Below, in pieces: positions 1 through 6,523 of a stretch of DNA of 33,189 nt. Position numbers and translations under genes: made by a program. The DNA comes from a candidate division WOR-3 bacterium (GTDB lineage Bacteria > Hydrothermota > Tepidihabitantia > Tepidihabitantales > CAIPLT01). The DNA is taken from assembly GCA_039801505.1 (NCBI GenBank), contig JBDRUV010000011.1:1-33189 (forward strand), in the 5' to 3' direction. A model generated the notes under the pieces. The model had not been told where the DNA came from. It worked only from the letters and a program-made list of their open reading frames with translations, and searched no databases. Positions within the stretch are counted from its first letter, which is position 1. Every line of letters begins with the position of its first letter.

Positions 1-248
1 CTGAGCGTTTAATTCCGAGTAAGTTGGTTGATTCGTTTGTGACTAAGGTATTAAAGAAGGCTGAACGGGTGATGGGGATTGAGGATTTAGAGGACAGCAG
101 TGAGTGGAACTGGACTTGGTGGGCGTTGAGAAAAGAGATGGAAAAGGTGCGCCGGGTGGTTAACGAAAGGTTATGGGAGCGTATTTATTATGGATGGGAG
201 AGAACAAAAAGAGAACAGCAGGTAAAAGAAAGAGGGGAGGCAGAATGA
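1..248 (+). CDS. Hypothetical protein, 5' end cut by the window
   Basis: The reading frame is open from the first full codon (base 3) to the TGA at 246-248, so the true start is probably upstream; a TTG at 24 is possible but has no ribosome site. The visible 80-odd residues are highly charged and Trp-rich (EWNWTWWALRKEMEK), with a long helical Lys/Glu/Arg C-terminus. No family is recognised. The stop overlaps the next ATG (ATGA), which suggests translational coupling. Confidence 0.55.
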   Translation, partial: ERLIPSKLVDSFVTKVLKKAERVMGIEDLEDSSEWNWTWWALRKEMEKVRRVVNERLWERIYYGWERTKREQQVKERGEAE

Positions 249-562
249 TAAGGGTTTTTAATATTGGGATATTGATTATCGGTGAGATAGCCGAAGAGTT
301 GCCGGGTTGGTATGTGGTTAGGGCGCCATTTGCGTTAGATTTTGTGCGAAAGGAAAACAGCATAGATGGGGTTTTTGTGCCTTATGTGTTGCCAACATTA
401 ATAAAAGAGGCAACTATAAGGTTAAATAAAGCCCAGGTTTTATGGGAAGCCGAGCCTAGTGAAGAGTTAAAGAACGAGTATGTGATCGCAAAGGCAAAAG
501 TGATGAGTGATATTCAGGTGTTTGGTCCTGACATGTTAAAGAAGTTGCAGACTAGGGCTTAA
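245..562 (+). CDS. Hypothetical protein, 105 aa
   Basis: The ATG at 245 is preceded by GAGGGGAGG at good spacing, so it is preferred over an in-frame ATG at 173 inside the upstream gene. The product starts with a hydrophobic beta-like stretch (MIRVFNIGILIIGEI) and ends in charged helices. It could be a small cytoplasmic phage protein; I recognise no family. It closes the short operon that enters from the left, and a strong promoter follows its stop. Confidence 0.6.
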   Translation: MIRVFNIGILIIGEIAEELPGWYVVRAPFALDFVRKENSIDGVFVPYVLPTLIKEATIRLNKAQVLWEAEPSEELKNEYVIAKAKVMSDIQVFGPDMLKKLQTRA

Positions 563-569
563 TAGAGTC

Positions 570-599
570 TTGACATTGAGAATTTTATAAGACTATAAT
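570..599 (+). promoter_or_regulatory. Consensus sigma-70-type promoter
   Basis: TTGACA (570-575) and TATAAT (594-599) are both perfect consensus hexamers with an 18-bp spacer. The site lies in the 127-bp gap after the gene ending at 562. It should drive the rightward run of small genes from 690, with a leader of roughly 85 nt. Confidence 0.85.
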
Positions 600-689
600 T
601 AAAACGACTAAAGATTAAACAGAAGACAAACAAAAATGATTGTCATGGACGGCTAATTTATAAAAACTAACCAAAAAGGGAGGACGGAT

Positions 690-1151
690 ATGGCAAAAAA
701 AGTTAGAGTAATTTTAGAACGAGAGTCAATGAAAGATCCCGAGATTAAGAAAGAGTTGGACAAGATATACAGAAGGGCACAAAGATACTTTAATAGTTTA
801 TTGATTCCTGATGAGGACATAGTACTTGAGTTGGCGAAAGAAACCGTGGAGTTGGTTCAAAAGATGGTAGATCGGAGACGCGAAATAATATTCGCTTATA
901 ACAAAGAAACCCGGGATTGGGAAATGGTGCGTCCGGCAGAAGACATTTTAGGCGATAAAGAAAGGGCGGTTTTGGGAGACAAAATATTATATGCTCTAGA
1001 AGAACTGGAAGTTCCGGTGAGTAGGTCTCAAGAGCTGGTGTTGTGGGGTATATTGAAGATGTGGTTTGACAAGTTGAATATGTTGTTGTATGAGAAAGCA
1101 AGAGAACGCATGAAAGAGGGAAGCTATTGGGCGTTAGAAAGTGATATGTGA
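690..1151 (+). CDS. Hypothetical helical protein, 153 aa
   Basis: The ATG follows a GGGAGGA ribosome site at 678-684. The protein is charged and almost entirely helical by composition (KKVRVILERESMKDPEIKKE, then MVDRRREIIFAYNKETRDWE), with no signal peptide, membrane segment or catalytic motif. It is the first gene downstream of the consensus promoter at 570. Function unknown; a DNA-associated or host-takeover role is possible but nothing in the sequence shows it. Confidence 0.65.
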   Translation: MAKKVRVILERESMKDPEIKKELDKIYRRAQRYFNSLLIPDEDIVLELAKETVELVQKMVDRRREIIFAYNKETRDWEMVRPAEDILGDKERAVLGDKILYALEELEVPVSRSQELVLWGILKMWFDKLNMLLYEKARERMKEGSYWALESDM

Positions 1152-1188
1152 TTATAAAGGGGTGCGTCTAAAGAGATAGTAGGGGCGT

Positions 1189-1671
1189 ATGAGGTGGAGT
1201 TTTAGAGACCTAGACAGGTTAGTTGATGAGTTACAACGGCGATATGTGTCAAGGCATGAGTGGTCTTCTGAAGAGGGGCGAGATATTTATGAGGTGCCAT
1301 TACATTTCAGAGAGCTAGGTATTTATGAGAAAGTGAGAAATGAGCGTGAGTTTCAAGAGTTGTATGATATGGTAGTGCAGACAGAGTTGGATGATTTTAT
1401 GCAACGGATGCGAAGAAAATACGAGTGGATATTAGGTTGGTGGGTTGTAGGTGAAGGTGATGGGTGGCTTCAGGTGTTAGCATCGGGGGTGTTGGATGCC
1501 GCTAAACGTGTTAAAGCGTTTGAGTTAGAGGAAGATTTGGATTGGGTGTGTGAAGAGTTAGAACGGCGAATAAGAGAGTTGGATGATTTTAAGATGCGGT
1601 TCAGGGAGGAGTTTCTGGACAAAATAAACAGCGAAGGATTTTGGCGGGAATATGTTAAGGTAGGTGTGTAG
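1189..1671 (+). CDS. Hypothetical protein, 160 aa
   Basis: The product is acidic and helical, with repeated charged/aromatic segments (RWSFRDLDRLVDELQRRYVS at the N-terminus and an EELERRIRELDDF coiled-coil-like stretch near residues 123-135). The ribosome site is weak (AGGGGCGT). The TAG stop shares one base with the GTG start of the DUF488 gene, so the two are probably co-translated. No family recognised. Confidence 0.62.
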   Translation: MRWSFRDLDRLVDELQRRYVSRHEWSSEEGRDIYEVPLHFRELGIYEKVRNEREFQELYDMVVQTELDDFMQRMRRKYEWILGWWVVGEGDGWLQVLASGVLDAAKRVKAFELEEDLDWVCEELERRIRELDDFKMRFREEFLDKINSEGFWREYVKVGV

Positions 1672-2078
1672 TGGGCGTTTTGTATACTATAGGATATCAA
1701 GACAGGCAGATTGATGAGTTTATAGACATGGTGGCGGGGCATCGGATTGAGGTGGTTTTAGATGTCCGGGCCTCGCCATTTTCGTTTAAGCGGGGGTTTA
1801 ACTGGTATGAGTTAAAAAATCGGTTTAATGAGATAGGGGTGCGTTATATTAATGTGCCAAGTCTAGGTGTTCCTAAGGACAAAAGGGCAGATTTTAAGAC
1901 AGAGTATCCGAAAATATTAGAGGAGGGGTTTTATATGGTGTGGCAGGTTATTCAGATAGTGAGGCGGGCGTTATCGGTTCTTGTGTGTTATGAGAGAGTT
2001 CCGTCGGATTGTCATCGGGGGATATTGGCAGATTATATAAAAGACAAGGTTTTTGGAGTTGTAGTAAGACATTTATAA
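1671..2078 (+). CDS. DUF488 family protein
   Basis: Starts at a GTG overlapping the upstream stop. At 135 aa it is a full-length member of the DUF488 family: an N-terminal YTIGYQDR strand-loop, VVLDVRASPFSF (D31, R33) and the C-terminal LVCYERVPSDCHR signature with C106 and C114-H115-R116. The biochemical role of DUF488 proteins is not settled; the conserved Cys/His/Arg residues suggest a metal- or thiol-dependent activity (inference). It sits two genes upstream of a radical SAM protein in an accessory cassette. Confidence 0.85.
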   Translation: MGVLYTIGYQDRQIDEFIDMVAGHRIEVVLDVRASPFSFKRGFNWYELKNRFNEIGVRYINVPSLGVPKDKRADFKTEYPKILEEGFYMVWQVIQIVRRALSVLVCYERVPSDCHRGILADYIKDKVFGVVVRHL

Positions 2079-2119
2079 GGCATTGTTAACAAAAACAATA
2101 AAAACAGAAGGGGGGACTT

Positions 2120-2419
2120 ATGGTGTTAGTAGATAAAGAAAATTTAAGTCTATCTGGGCTAAAAGTACAGCAGATAAAAAGAGAAATAAGCGATAGCGAA
2201 ATCTGGGATTGGGCAATGTCGGATGAGCTGGAGGCGTTTCTAAGTGATGAGCAGGTGGTTAGGGCGTTAAACAGGAAAATGTGGGATATTTTTCGGACCA
2301 CAACCAGAAAATATGTTTATCATCCGCAGGATTTCGTGGTGCTTGCTAGTTTAGATAAAATGGGGCGGGTAAGGTTTTATCATGTAAAAATAGAAGAGTT
2401 GACGCCTGAGTGGGAGTGA
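2120..2419 (+). CDS. Hypothetical protein, 99 aa
   Basis: An AAGGGGGGA ribosome site precedes the ATG at 2120. The product is acidic (SDSEIWDWAMSDELEAFLSD) and ends in a beta-like strand segment (VVLASLDKMGRVRFYHVKIE). No motif identifies it. It is followed by a 128-bp gap containing an 11-codon minigene and then the radical SAM gene. Confidence 0.6.
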   Translation: MVLVDKENLSLSGLKVQQIKREISDSEIWDWAMSDELEAFLSDEQVVRALNRKMWDIFRTTTRKYVYHPQDFVVLASLDKMGRVRFYHVKIEELTPEWE

Positions 2420-2475
2420 TAAGAGGATATATGAAGCAAGATGGTAATGACTGGAACAACAAAAAGGAGGCGTAA

Positions 2476-2511
2476 ATGAATTGTTGGACAGTAACAGATT
2501 TTGTAGAGTAA
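2476..2511 (+). CDS. 11-codon minigene MNCWTVTDFVE
   Basis: AAAAAGGAGG (2461-2470) is followed by ATG at 2476 and TAA at 2509-2511. The peptide MNCWTVTDFVE resembles the N-terminus of the moron-like protein at 5844 (MNCYTVTVYKD), and the first ten bases of the two (ATGAATTGTT) are identical. It may be a leader peptide, or the stub of a lost gene of that kind. Translation is plausible from the strong ribosome site; a function is unproven. Confidence 0.4.
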   Translation: MNCWTVTDFVE

Positions 2512-2547
2512 GAGCGAAAGGATTAATACAGCAGGGGTTGTGTAAAA

Positions 2548-3300
2548 ATGAAGGTTATTTATACACCCACTGGCAGGGCGGGCGAATATGCCAAATGGGC
2601 GGTTAATTTATACACCGGCTGTTCTAATGGTTGTATTTACTGCTATGTTCCTAAGTTTGCTCGTCGGTCAATTGCAGATTTTCGAGAACGGGTGGTGCCT
2701 AGAAGTCAAATTTTAAGCGGTCTAAAAAAGGATTGCGAGGAGTTTAGATTTAAGGGGCATACAGGGAATGTGTTGTTGTGTTTTTTATGTGATCCGTATC
2801 CGAGGATGGTCGCAAATGTTTTTACGAGGCAGGTGTTAGAAATATTAAGCGAGCATGGTATTAAGTTCACGGTCTTGACAAAGAATGGGAGCGAGGCTGT
2901 GCGGGATTTTGACTTATACAAGGACGGCGATGAGTTTGCGACCACATTGACCTTTATTGACGATAAAGATACAGCGAAATATGAGCCAAATGCTGATAAA
3001 TATTCACAGCGGGTTGAGGCTTTAAGGGTGGCTAAAGAAAAAGGGATAAAGACCTGGGTAAGTCTAGAGCCAGTAATAAAACCCGGGGTGGCATTAGAAA
3101 TCATTAAAGAGACGCATACGATTGTGGATGAGTTTAGAATTGGGAAGTTGAACCATTTTAATATTCCGGTGGACTGGCGAAGGTTCAAAACGCAAGCAGA
3201 AGAGTTGTGTTGTAAATTAGGTGTAAGATACCTTATAAAGAAAGACTTATCTTTGATTTACAGGACGATAGAGAATTCAAGAAAATTAAAAAACACTTGA
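2548..3300 (+). CDS. Radical SAM protein, spore-photoproduct-lyase-like (COG1533 type)
   Basis: This 250-residue protein has the radical SAM cysteine motif C25-x3-C29-x2-C32 in YTGCSNGCIYCYVP, which binds a 4Fe-4S cluster and S-adenosylmethionine. Downstream segments LLCFLCDPYPR, FTVLTKNG, EFATTLTFID and GIKTWVSLEPVI match the strands of the partial TIM barrel in SplB-like proteins. The substrate is unknown; nucleic-acid repair or modification is inference. The TGA stop overlaps the -35 box of the next promoter, so this gene ends the preceding transcription unit. Confidence 0.88.
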   Translation: MKVIYTPTGRAGEYAKWAVNLYTGCSNGCIYCYVPKFARRSIADFRERVVPRSQILSGLKKDCEEFRFKGHTGNVLLCFLCDPYPRMVANVFTRQVLEILSEHGIKFTVLTKNGSEAVRDFDLYKDGDEFATTLTFIDDKDTAKYEPNADKYSQRVEALRVAKEKGIKTWVSLEPVIKPGVALEIIKETHTIVDEFRIGKLNHFNIPVDWRRFKTQAEELCCKLGVRYLIKKDLSLIYRTIENSRKLKNT

Positions 3301-3324
3301 CAAGTCTTGGTGATTTTGTGTAAT
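3297..3324 (+). promoter_or_regulatory. Promoter of first moron-like unit
   Basis: TTGACA (3297-3302), 16-bp spacer, TGTAAT (3319-3324, 5 of 6 to consensus). The -35 overlaps the stop codon of the radical SAM gene. The preceding A-rich tract and the 14-mer AAACACTTGACAAG are nearly identical to the promoter at 5757, and the 14-mer recurs at 25730. Confidence 0.8.
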
Positions 3325-3383
3325 ACAGGTGATGAGAGAAAAGATAAATCTTAAAAATTCTAAAAAGAGAGGAGGTGAGGAAA

Positions 3384-3854
3384 ATGCCTGGCAATTGCTT
3401 AACCGTTTATTTGAATGTTCATGTCATACCTATTGTCGATTACGGCATAACTACACAGGAATCATGGTACCTGAGCGAAAAAATGAGGGTAATCCCGGGT
3501 TTTGGGGAAGTTGGGGTAAGAGTAATTGGACTTGAAGGGTCTAAGGGTAATCTTTTATCGAATGCGGAGATTGTGAAGAACAGATTTGGTTATTGGTATT
3601 TGAGGAATGAGACAAGGGTGATATCTGAATATTGTATAACGCTCGTGCGGAACATACGGGGCGCACTTGAGTTTGTCCGCCGCAGAAAATCACAAATAAT
3701 TGCGCGTTCGCGCAACGGTCGGGATTGTTTAATTCTGTTTTACAGGGGTGAGGTGTTCGTGGCGAACAACCTTGGCGAGGATTTTGTGTTTGAAGCTGGA
3801 GACAGAACTATTGAAGTTTTACAATATAGAAGATATAAAAAACTAACAACATAG
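3384..3854 (+). CDS. Moron-like gene 1, hypothetical protein, 156 aa
   Basis: The ATG at 3384 is 8 bases after a GGAGGTGAG ribosome site; the GTG at 3375 lies inside that site and is rejected. The product begins MPGNCLTVYLNVHV and is beta-rich and basic (RRRKSQIIARSRNGRDC), ending EVLQYRRYKKLTT. No family recognised. It has its own promoter (3297) and terminator (3861), the definition of a moron. Its mRNA can form hairpins: TTGCGCG-TT-CGCGCAA at 3700-3715, AGGTGTTCG-TGG-CGAACAACCT (one bulge) at 3751-3772, and GTGCG/CGCAC around 3645-3666. Confidence 0.7.
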   Translation: MPGNCLTVYLNVHVIPIVDYGITTQESWYLSEKMRVIPGFGEVGVRVIGLEGSKGNLLSNAEIVKNRFGYWYLRNETRVISEYCITLVRNIRGALEFVRRRKSQIIARSRNGRDCLILFYRGEVFVANNLGEDFVFEAGDRTIEVLQYRRYKKLTT

Positions 3855-3860
3855 AACTTA

Positions 3861-3891
3861 ACCCCCGAGGAGGTATACCTTGGGGGTTTTT
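3861..3891 (+). terminator. Rho-independent terminator
   Basis: CCCCCGAGG (3862-3870), 7-nt loop, CCTTGGGGG (3878-3886; one G-U pair), then TTTTT (3887-3891). It lies directly after the stop of the gene at 3384 and closes the first moron-like unit. Confidence 0.85.
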
Positions 3892-3947
3892 GGGTATATA
3901 TAAGTGATGACAAAAAAATCTTTAATGACGGGGGCGGGGGCGAGATT

Positions 3948-4277
3948 ATGACGAATAACCGATTAATTATGTTAATGTTACCAGTTGTTAAGGATTATGT
4001 TAGGCGGATAAACAGCGTTCCACTCAAAAAAGGCAAATTCGAGAAGGTTGAAGTAGTGGATAAATACAAAATCAGAGTGCGTATAGGACAGAGGGATAAG
4101 GCACCATGGGTGGTGGCTACTTTGCGGTTACCAACTGGTAAGTGTAGTTTAGTGTATCTAGGGTATGATGTTGCTTGCGATATGTATTTTCTCGCAAAAA
4201 AATTCAGAAACAGCAAGAATGGTCTTTTGACTTTTTTAGACGAGCAGGGCAAAATTATCGAGCGTAAGCGAATTTAA
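3948..4277 (+). CDS. Hypothetical protein, 109 aa
   Basis: The ATG follows an unusual G-run (GGGGGCGGGGGCGAG, 3930-3944) instead of a clean AGGAGG. The product is basic and beta-rich (KFEKVEVVDKYKIRVRIGQR, then WVVATLRLPTGKCSLVYLGY). The composition would fit a small nucleic-acid-binding fold, but no family is recognised. It sits between the first moron-like unit and the methyltransferase. Confidence 0.6.
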   Translation: MTNNRLIMLMLPVVKDYVRRINSVPLKKGKFEKVEVVDKYKIRVRIGQRDKAPWVVATLRLPTGKCSLVYLGYDVACDMYFLAKKFRNSKNGLLTFLDEQGKIIERKRI

Positions 4278-4330
4278 CCAACCGATGGTGTTCCGGCGAT
4301 GCTGGGGCATCTTTTCTTCAGAAATTGGTT
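4276..4330 (+). terminator. Weak hairpin before the methyltransferase
   Basis: GATGC-TGGG-GCATC (4298-4311) is followed by TTTTCTTC, which could act as a weak terminator. It is enclosed by AACCAA (4276-4281) and TTGGTT (4325-4330), which can pair and would cover the region just upstream of the methyltransferase start. It may modulate that gene's expression. Confidence 0.3.
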
Positions 4331-4333
4331 TTC

Positions 4334-5215
4334 ATGTCTGGTATGCGGGACTTAAAAATGAATGCGCTGTTTGAGGGTGTTTCTAGAGACATTTGCACAG
4401 AGCAGGATTTTTTATTGTCTATTGTTAAAAAACCTCGGGGTGTAAAAGAGGGTGACCTGTGGGCTTTGGATAATCACAGACTTTTGATTGGTGATGCATT
4501 CAGAGAAGAGAACTGGGAAAAACTGATAGACAAGGAGAAGGTTAGGGTGTTATTTACGGACCCGCCGTATGGGATAAATGTGATTCACAAGAAGAAAAAC
4601 GAGCTGGGCAATATTGCAGGGTTAAGTTATATAAAGGGGGCGATTGGACCTCGGCGGATTTATCCGTTTATTGTGGGTGATGATAGGCCGTTTGATCCTC
4701 GTCCGATTATGGAGTTGGCGAAAAAGTTTGGAGTTAAGAAAATGCTGTTCTTTGGCGGAAACCACTTTAGCGACAAGTTGCCAGTTTCGTCGTGTTGGTT
4801 TGTGTGGGATAAAAGGGCAGGCAGGGTTTGGGGGGTAAATATGAACCATCTTGAGTTGATTTGGACAAATCTAAAAAAGGCGTCAAAAATTTATTATCAC
4901 CTTTGGCATGGCATGATTAAAGATACAAAAGAAGAGGATACCCGAACAAGATATCATCCAACGCAAAAGCCTGTTGGGTTGTTAAAGGCGATTTTACAGG
5001 ATTGTTCTGGATCAGAAGAAGCAGTGGTTGACCCGTTTGCTGGGGCAGGTTCTATGCTAATTGCGTGCATTAAAACAAGACAGCGTTGTTTTTTAATGGA
5101 GATATCGCCGATATGGGGCGAGATAATTTTGGAGCGGTATTACAAGTTCACGGGCAAAGAGCCCATGTTGATTGATAGAAAGCAACCTTTAGAAGAAAAC
5201 AAGCAGGCATCATAA
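4334..5215 (+). CDS. DNA methyltransferase (N6-adenine or N4-cytosine), copy 1
   Basis: Motif IV, DPPYGI (D76), comes before motif I, DPFAGAGS (D233), the permuted order of beta-type methyltransferases. The N-terminal GDLWALDNHRLLIGDAF is typical of ParB-associated phage methyltransferases, but no ParB domain is attached. It would transfer a methyl group from SAM to A-N6 or C-N4 in DNA, probably against host restriction. The start is uncertain: TTG 4325, ATG 4334 and ATG 4343 are in frame and none has a good ribosome site. From codon 31 onward it is identical to the truncated copy at the window end. No cognate endonuclease is seen. Confidence 0.9.
   Translation: MSGMRDLKMNALFEGVSRDICTEQDFLLSIVKKPRGVKEGDLWALDNHRLLIGDAFREENWEKLIDKEKVRVLFTDPPYGINVIHKKKNELGNIAGLSYIKGAIGPRRIYPFIVGDDRPFDPRPIMELAKKFGVKKMLFFGGNHFSDKLPVSSCWFVWDKRAGRVWGVNMNHLELIWTNLKKASKIYYHLWHGMIKDTKEEDTRTRYHPTQKPVGLLKAILQDCSGSEEAVVDPFAGAGSMLIACIKTRQRCFLMEISPIWGEIILERYYKFTGKEPMLIDRKQPLEENKQAS
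4424..4669 (+). repeat. Exact direct repeat, internal copy (246 bp)
   Basis: Bases 4424-4669 equal 32944-33189 without a mismatch. Identity begins abruptly inside the methyltransferase gene: the ~50 bases upstream are clearly related but diverged (TTGTCTATT here, TTATCCATC there). The other copy runs off the window, so the true repeat may be longer. Confidence 0.97.
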
Positions 5216-5305
5216 TATTGCGAGAAATATTGAAATGGGCATTGGAATTTTGATTAAATTGCGGATAAAGTACAGGGTGGCTGCCATCCCCTATTGGAGA
5301 GAAAA

Positions 5306-5347
5306 ATGAGTAAAAGTCTTAAAAAAATCTTAAAAAGAAAGGAGTGA
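5306..5347 (+). CDS. Possible 13-codon leader MSKSLKKILKRKE
   Basis: ATG at 5306 after GGAG (5296-5299); TGA at 5345-5347, three bases before the ATG of the membrane protein at 5351. The peptide is strongly basic. It may only couple ribosomes onto the next gene, or not be made at all. Confidence 0.2.
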   Translation: MSKSLKKILKRKE

Positions 5348-5350
5348 ATT

Positions 5351-5707
5351 ATGTGGAAATGGGTTGGTGTTTTATTGGTTGTGTTTTTAGGCATGCTTAT
5401 CTTGATAAGGATAATTGTTTTGTTATACCGGTATATTGAGTATTGGCGTTGTGTGCAATCGATTGCACGGAAGGTTGCTGATCCGCAGTATTTGTTTTCG
5501 CATTACGACAAGACTATGGCTGTGTGTTGTTATTATAGGTGCTATGGACGATTAAAAAACGAGTGGAACGTTTTCTTAAAGAATACGATTGTAATTGTTA
5601 TAATCGTGTTGTGCGGAATATTGCTATACAAAATTAACACAAAATTTATGACACCCTCGCCAAATTTTTCAAGAAAATTTTCAGAAAACTTAAAACGTGC
5701 TTTGTAA
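5351..5707 (+). CDS. Small membrane protein, 118 aa
   Basis: An AAGGAGTG ribosome site precedes the ATG. Two membrane segments are evident: residues 3-27 (starting WKWVGVLLVVFLGMLILIRI) and about 80-95 (NTIVIVIIVLCGILLY). Between them is a soluble loop with several Cys and Tyr residues (VCCYYRCYGR). A role at the host membrane, such as superinfection exclusion, is a guess from its position between accessory units. Confidence 0.65.
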   Translation: MWKWVGVLLVVFLGMLILIRIIVLLYRYIEYWRCVQSIARKVADPQYLFSHYDKTMAVCCYYRCYGRLKNEWNVFLKNTIVIVIIVLCGILLYKINTKFMTPSPNFSRKFSENLKRAL

Positions 5708-5756
5708 GTCTTTGACATACAAGGATAAGTAAAAATCAAGAAAATTAAAAAAACAC

Positions 5757-5784
5757 TTGACAAGTTTTGTAATTTTTGTATAAT
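5757..5784 (+). promoter_or_regulatory. Promoter of second moron-like unit
   Basis: Perfect TTGACA (5757-5762) and perfect TATAAT (5779-5784) with a 16-bp spacer. The ~29 bases ending at the -35 match the upstream part of the promoter at 3297 except for one extra A, so the two are recently related copies. Confidence 0.9.
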
Positions 5785-5843
5785 ATAGGCGTATGAAGTT
5801 AAAAAAGTTAAAAAAAGAAATTTAAACGAAAGGAGGTGAGAGT

Positions 5844-6347
5844 ATGAAGAATATGAATTGTTATACTGTTACGGTTTACAAGGATCGTCGGAAGCCGGAC
5901 TTAAAACCCGGCATTCCCACCGAAATAGTTTCGGTGGGGGGGAGGCAATTTAGATTCGTTAAAGGCCTCCCCGTTCAAGTTCGTGGACCTGACAGGTGCG
6001 GGCGGATTGACGACCAAAACCTGGAAATGCTGTATCGAGCGATTTCGTGCAACGGCGAATTTGCGACGTATTTAGTTCCGTTGGTTCCGCAGGATGAAAC
6101 CGACGAGTGGTTTGTTCTGCTAGAGTATCCTGATGGTTTTCCGCTTCAGGATACTCTAGATGCTGATGCTGATGAATTGCAACCGAGGTGTCTTCTTAAC
6201 GGAAGACGCCTCTACACAGGAACGGAAAAGATTCTGTACCAGCTCAACGAAAATGGCGTAATTGACCTTCGAAACGATTATGTTCTTTTTGTATCCCAGG
6301 GCGAATTATACATTGACCATAAGGGTTATGTACTGGCTATTTTGTAG
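5844..6347 (+). CDS. Moron-like gene 2, hypothetical protein with hairpin-rich mRNA
   Basis: AGGAGGTGAG (5831-5840) precedes ATG 5844; a second ATG at 5853 would give MNCYTVTVYKD directly. The 167-residue product is acidic, with DETDEW and TLDADADEL stretches, and has no recognised family, signal peptide or membrane segment. The unit has its own promoter and terminator and lies between a membrane protein and the terminase. Its coding sequence contains at least five long inverted repeats (10, 8, 14, 11 and 17 bp), the last one including the stop codon. The N-terminus (NCYTV) and promoter tie it to the gene at 3384. Confidence 0.75.
   Translation: MKNMNCYTVTVYKDRRKPDLKPGIPTEIVSVGGRQFRFVKGLPVQVRGPDRCGRIDDQNLEMLYRAISCNGEFATYLVPLVPQDETDEWFVLLEYPDGFPLQDTLDADADELQPRCLLNGRRLYTGTEKILYQLNENGVIDLRNDYVLFVSQGELYIDHKGYVLAIL
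5894..5972 (+). repeat. Three consecutive hairpins inside moron gene 2
   Basis: GCCGG/CCGGC (5894-5898, 5908-5912); CCCACCGAAA/TTTCGGTGGG (5916-5925, 5929-5938; 10 bp perfect, 3-nt loop); and GGGGAGGC/GCCTCCCC (5939-5946, 5965-5972; 8 bp perfect). The second and third abut with no base between them. All are in the coding region. Confidence 0.9.
6120..6159 (+). repeat. 14-bp perfect inverted repeat inside moron gene 2
   Basis: CTAGAGTATCCTGA (6120-6133) and TCAGGATACTCTAG (6146-6159) are perfect reverse complements separated by 12 bases. They encode the segments LLEYPD and QDTLD. A 14-bp perfect stem inside a coding region is far beyond chance for a gene of 500 bp. Confidence 0.95.
6185..6212 (+). 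repeat. 11-bp hairpin inside moron gene 2
   Basis: GAGGTGTCTTC (6185-6195), 6-nt loop, GAAGACGCCTC (6202-6212). The stem is 11 bp with a single G-U pair, so it is intact at RNA level. Confidence 0.9.
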
Positions 6348-6361
6348 CCAGTACATAACCC
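6323..6361 (+). repeat. 17-bp perfect hairpin across the stop codon of moron gene 2
   Basis: GGGTTATGTACTGGCTA (6323-6339), 5-nt loop TTTTG, TAGCCAGTACATAACCC (6345-6361). The 3' arm begins exactly at the TAG stop, so the last codons of the gene and the stop are in the stem. No T-tract follows, so it is not itself a standard terminator; the real terminator is just downstream. Confidence 0.95.
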
Positions 6362-6365
6362 AAAC

Positions 6366-6397
6366 CCCCGAGGGATTACCCCCCTCGAGGATTTTTT
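6366..6397 (+). terminator. Rho-independent terminator
   Basis: CCCCGAGGG (6366-6374) pairs with CCCTCGAGG (6382-6390; one mismatch) and is followed by ATTTTTT (6391-6397). It closes the second moron-like unit and resembles the CCCCCGAGG terminator of the first unit. Confidence 0.8.
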
Positions 6398-6437
6398 ATG
6401 AATAGGGTGGAAGGAGGGAAAAAGTAAAAAAGGGGGT

Positions 6438-6506
6438 CGGGGCTGGGCTCCCGCCAAATCGCACCCATCATAGCCTACTTTACACCTGCCCAGCCCCGTT
6501 TTTTTT
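6438..6506 (+). other. GC-rich 11-bp stem with 39-nt loop and T-tract upstream of terminase
   Basis: CGGGGCTGGGC (6438-6448) and GCCCAGCCCCG (6488-6498) are perfect complements enclosing 39 bases, followed by eight T residues. It may be a terminator with a large loop. Its position, 60-130 bp before the small terminase gene, is also where lambda-type phages keep the cos packaging site, so a packaging role is possible. The sequence does not decide between these. Confidence 0.6.
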
Positions 6507-6523
6507 ATTTTTTATAAAGCCTC

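Noticed and set aside
3329-3535. 68-codon frame overlapping the first moron gene
   Set aside because: It overlaps the ribosome site and the first third of the better-supported gene at 3384 and has no ribosome site itself.
5712-5740. Second promoter at TTGACA 5712
   Set aside because: No acceptable -10 box within 15-19 bp; the site at 5757 is far better.
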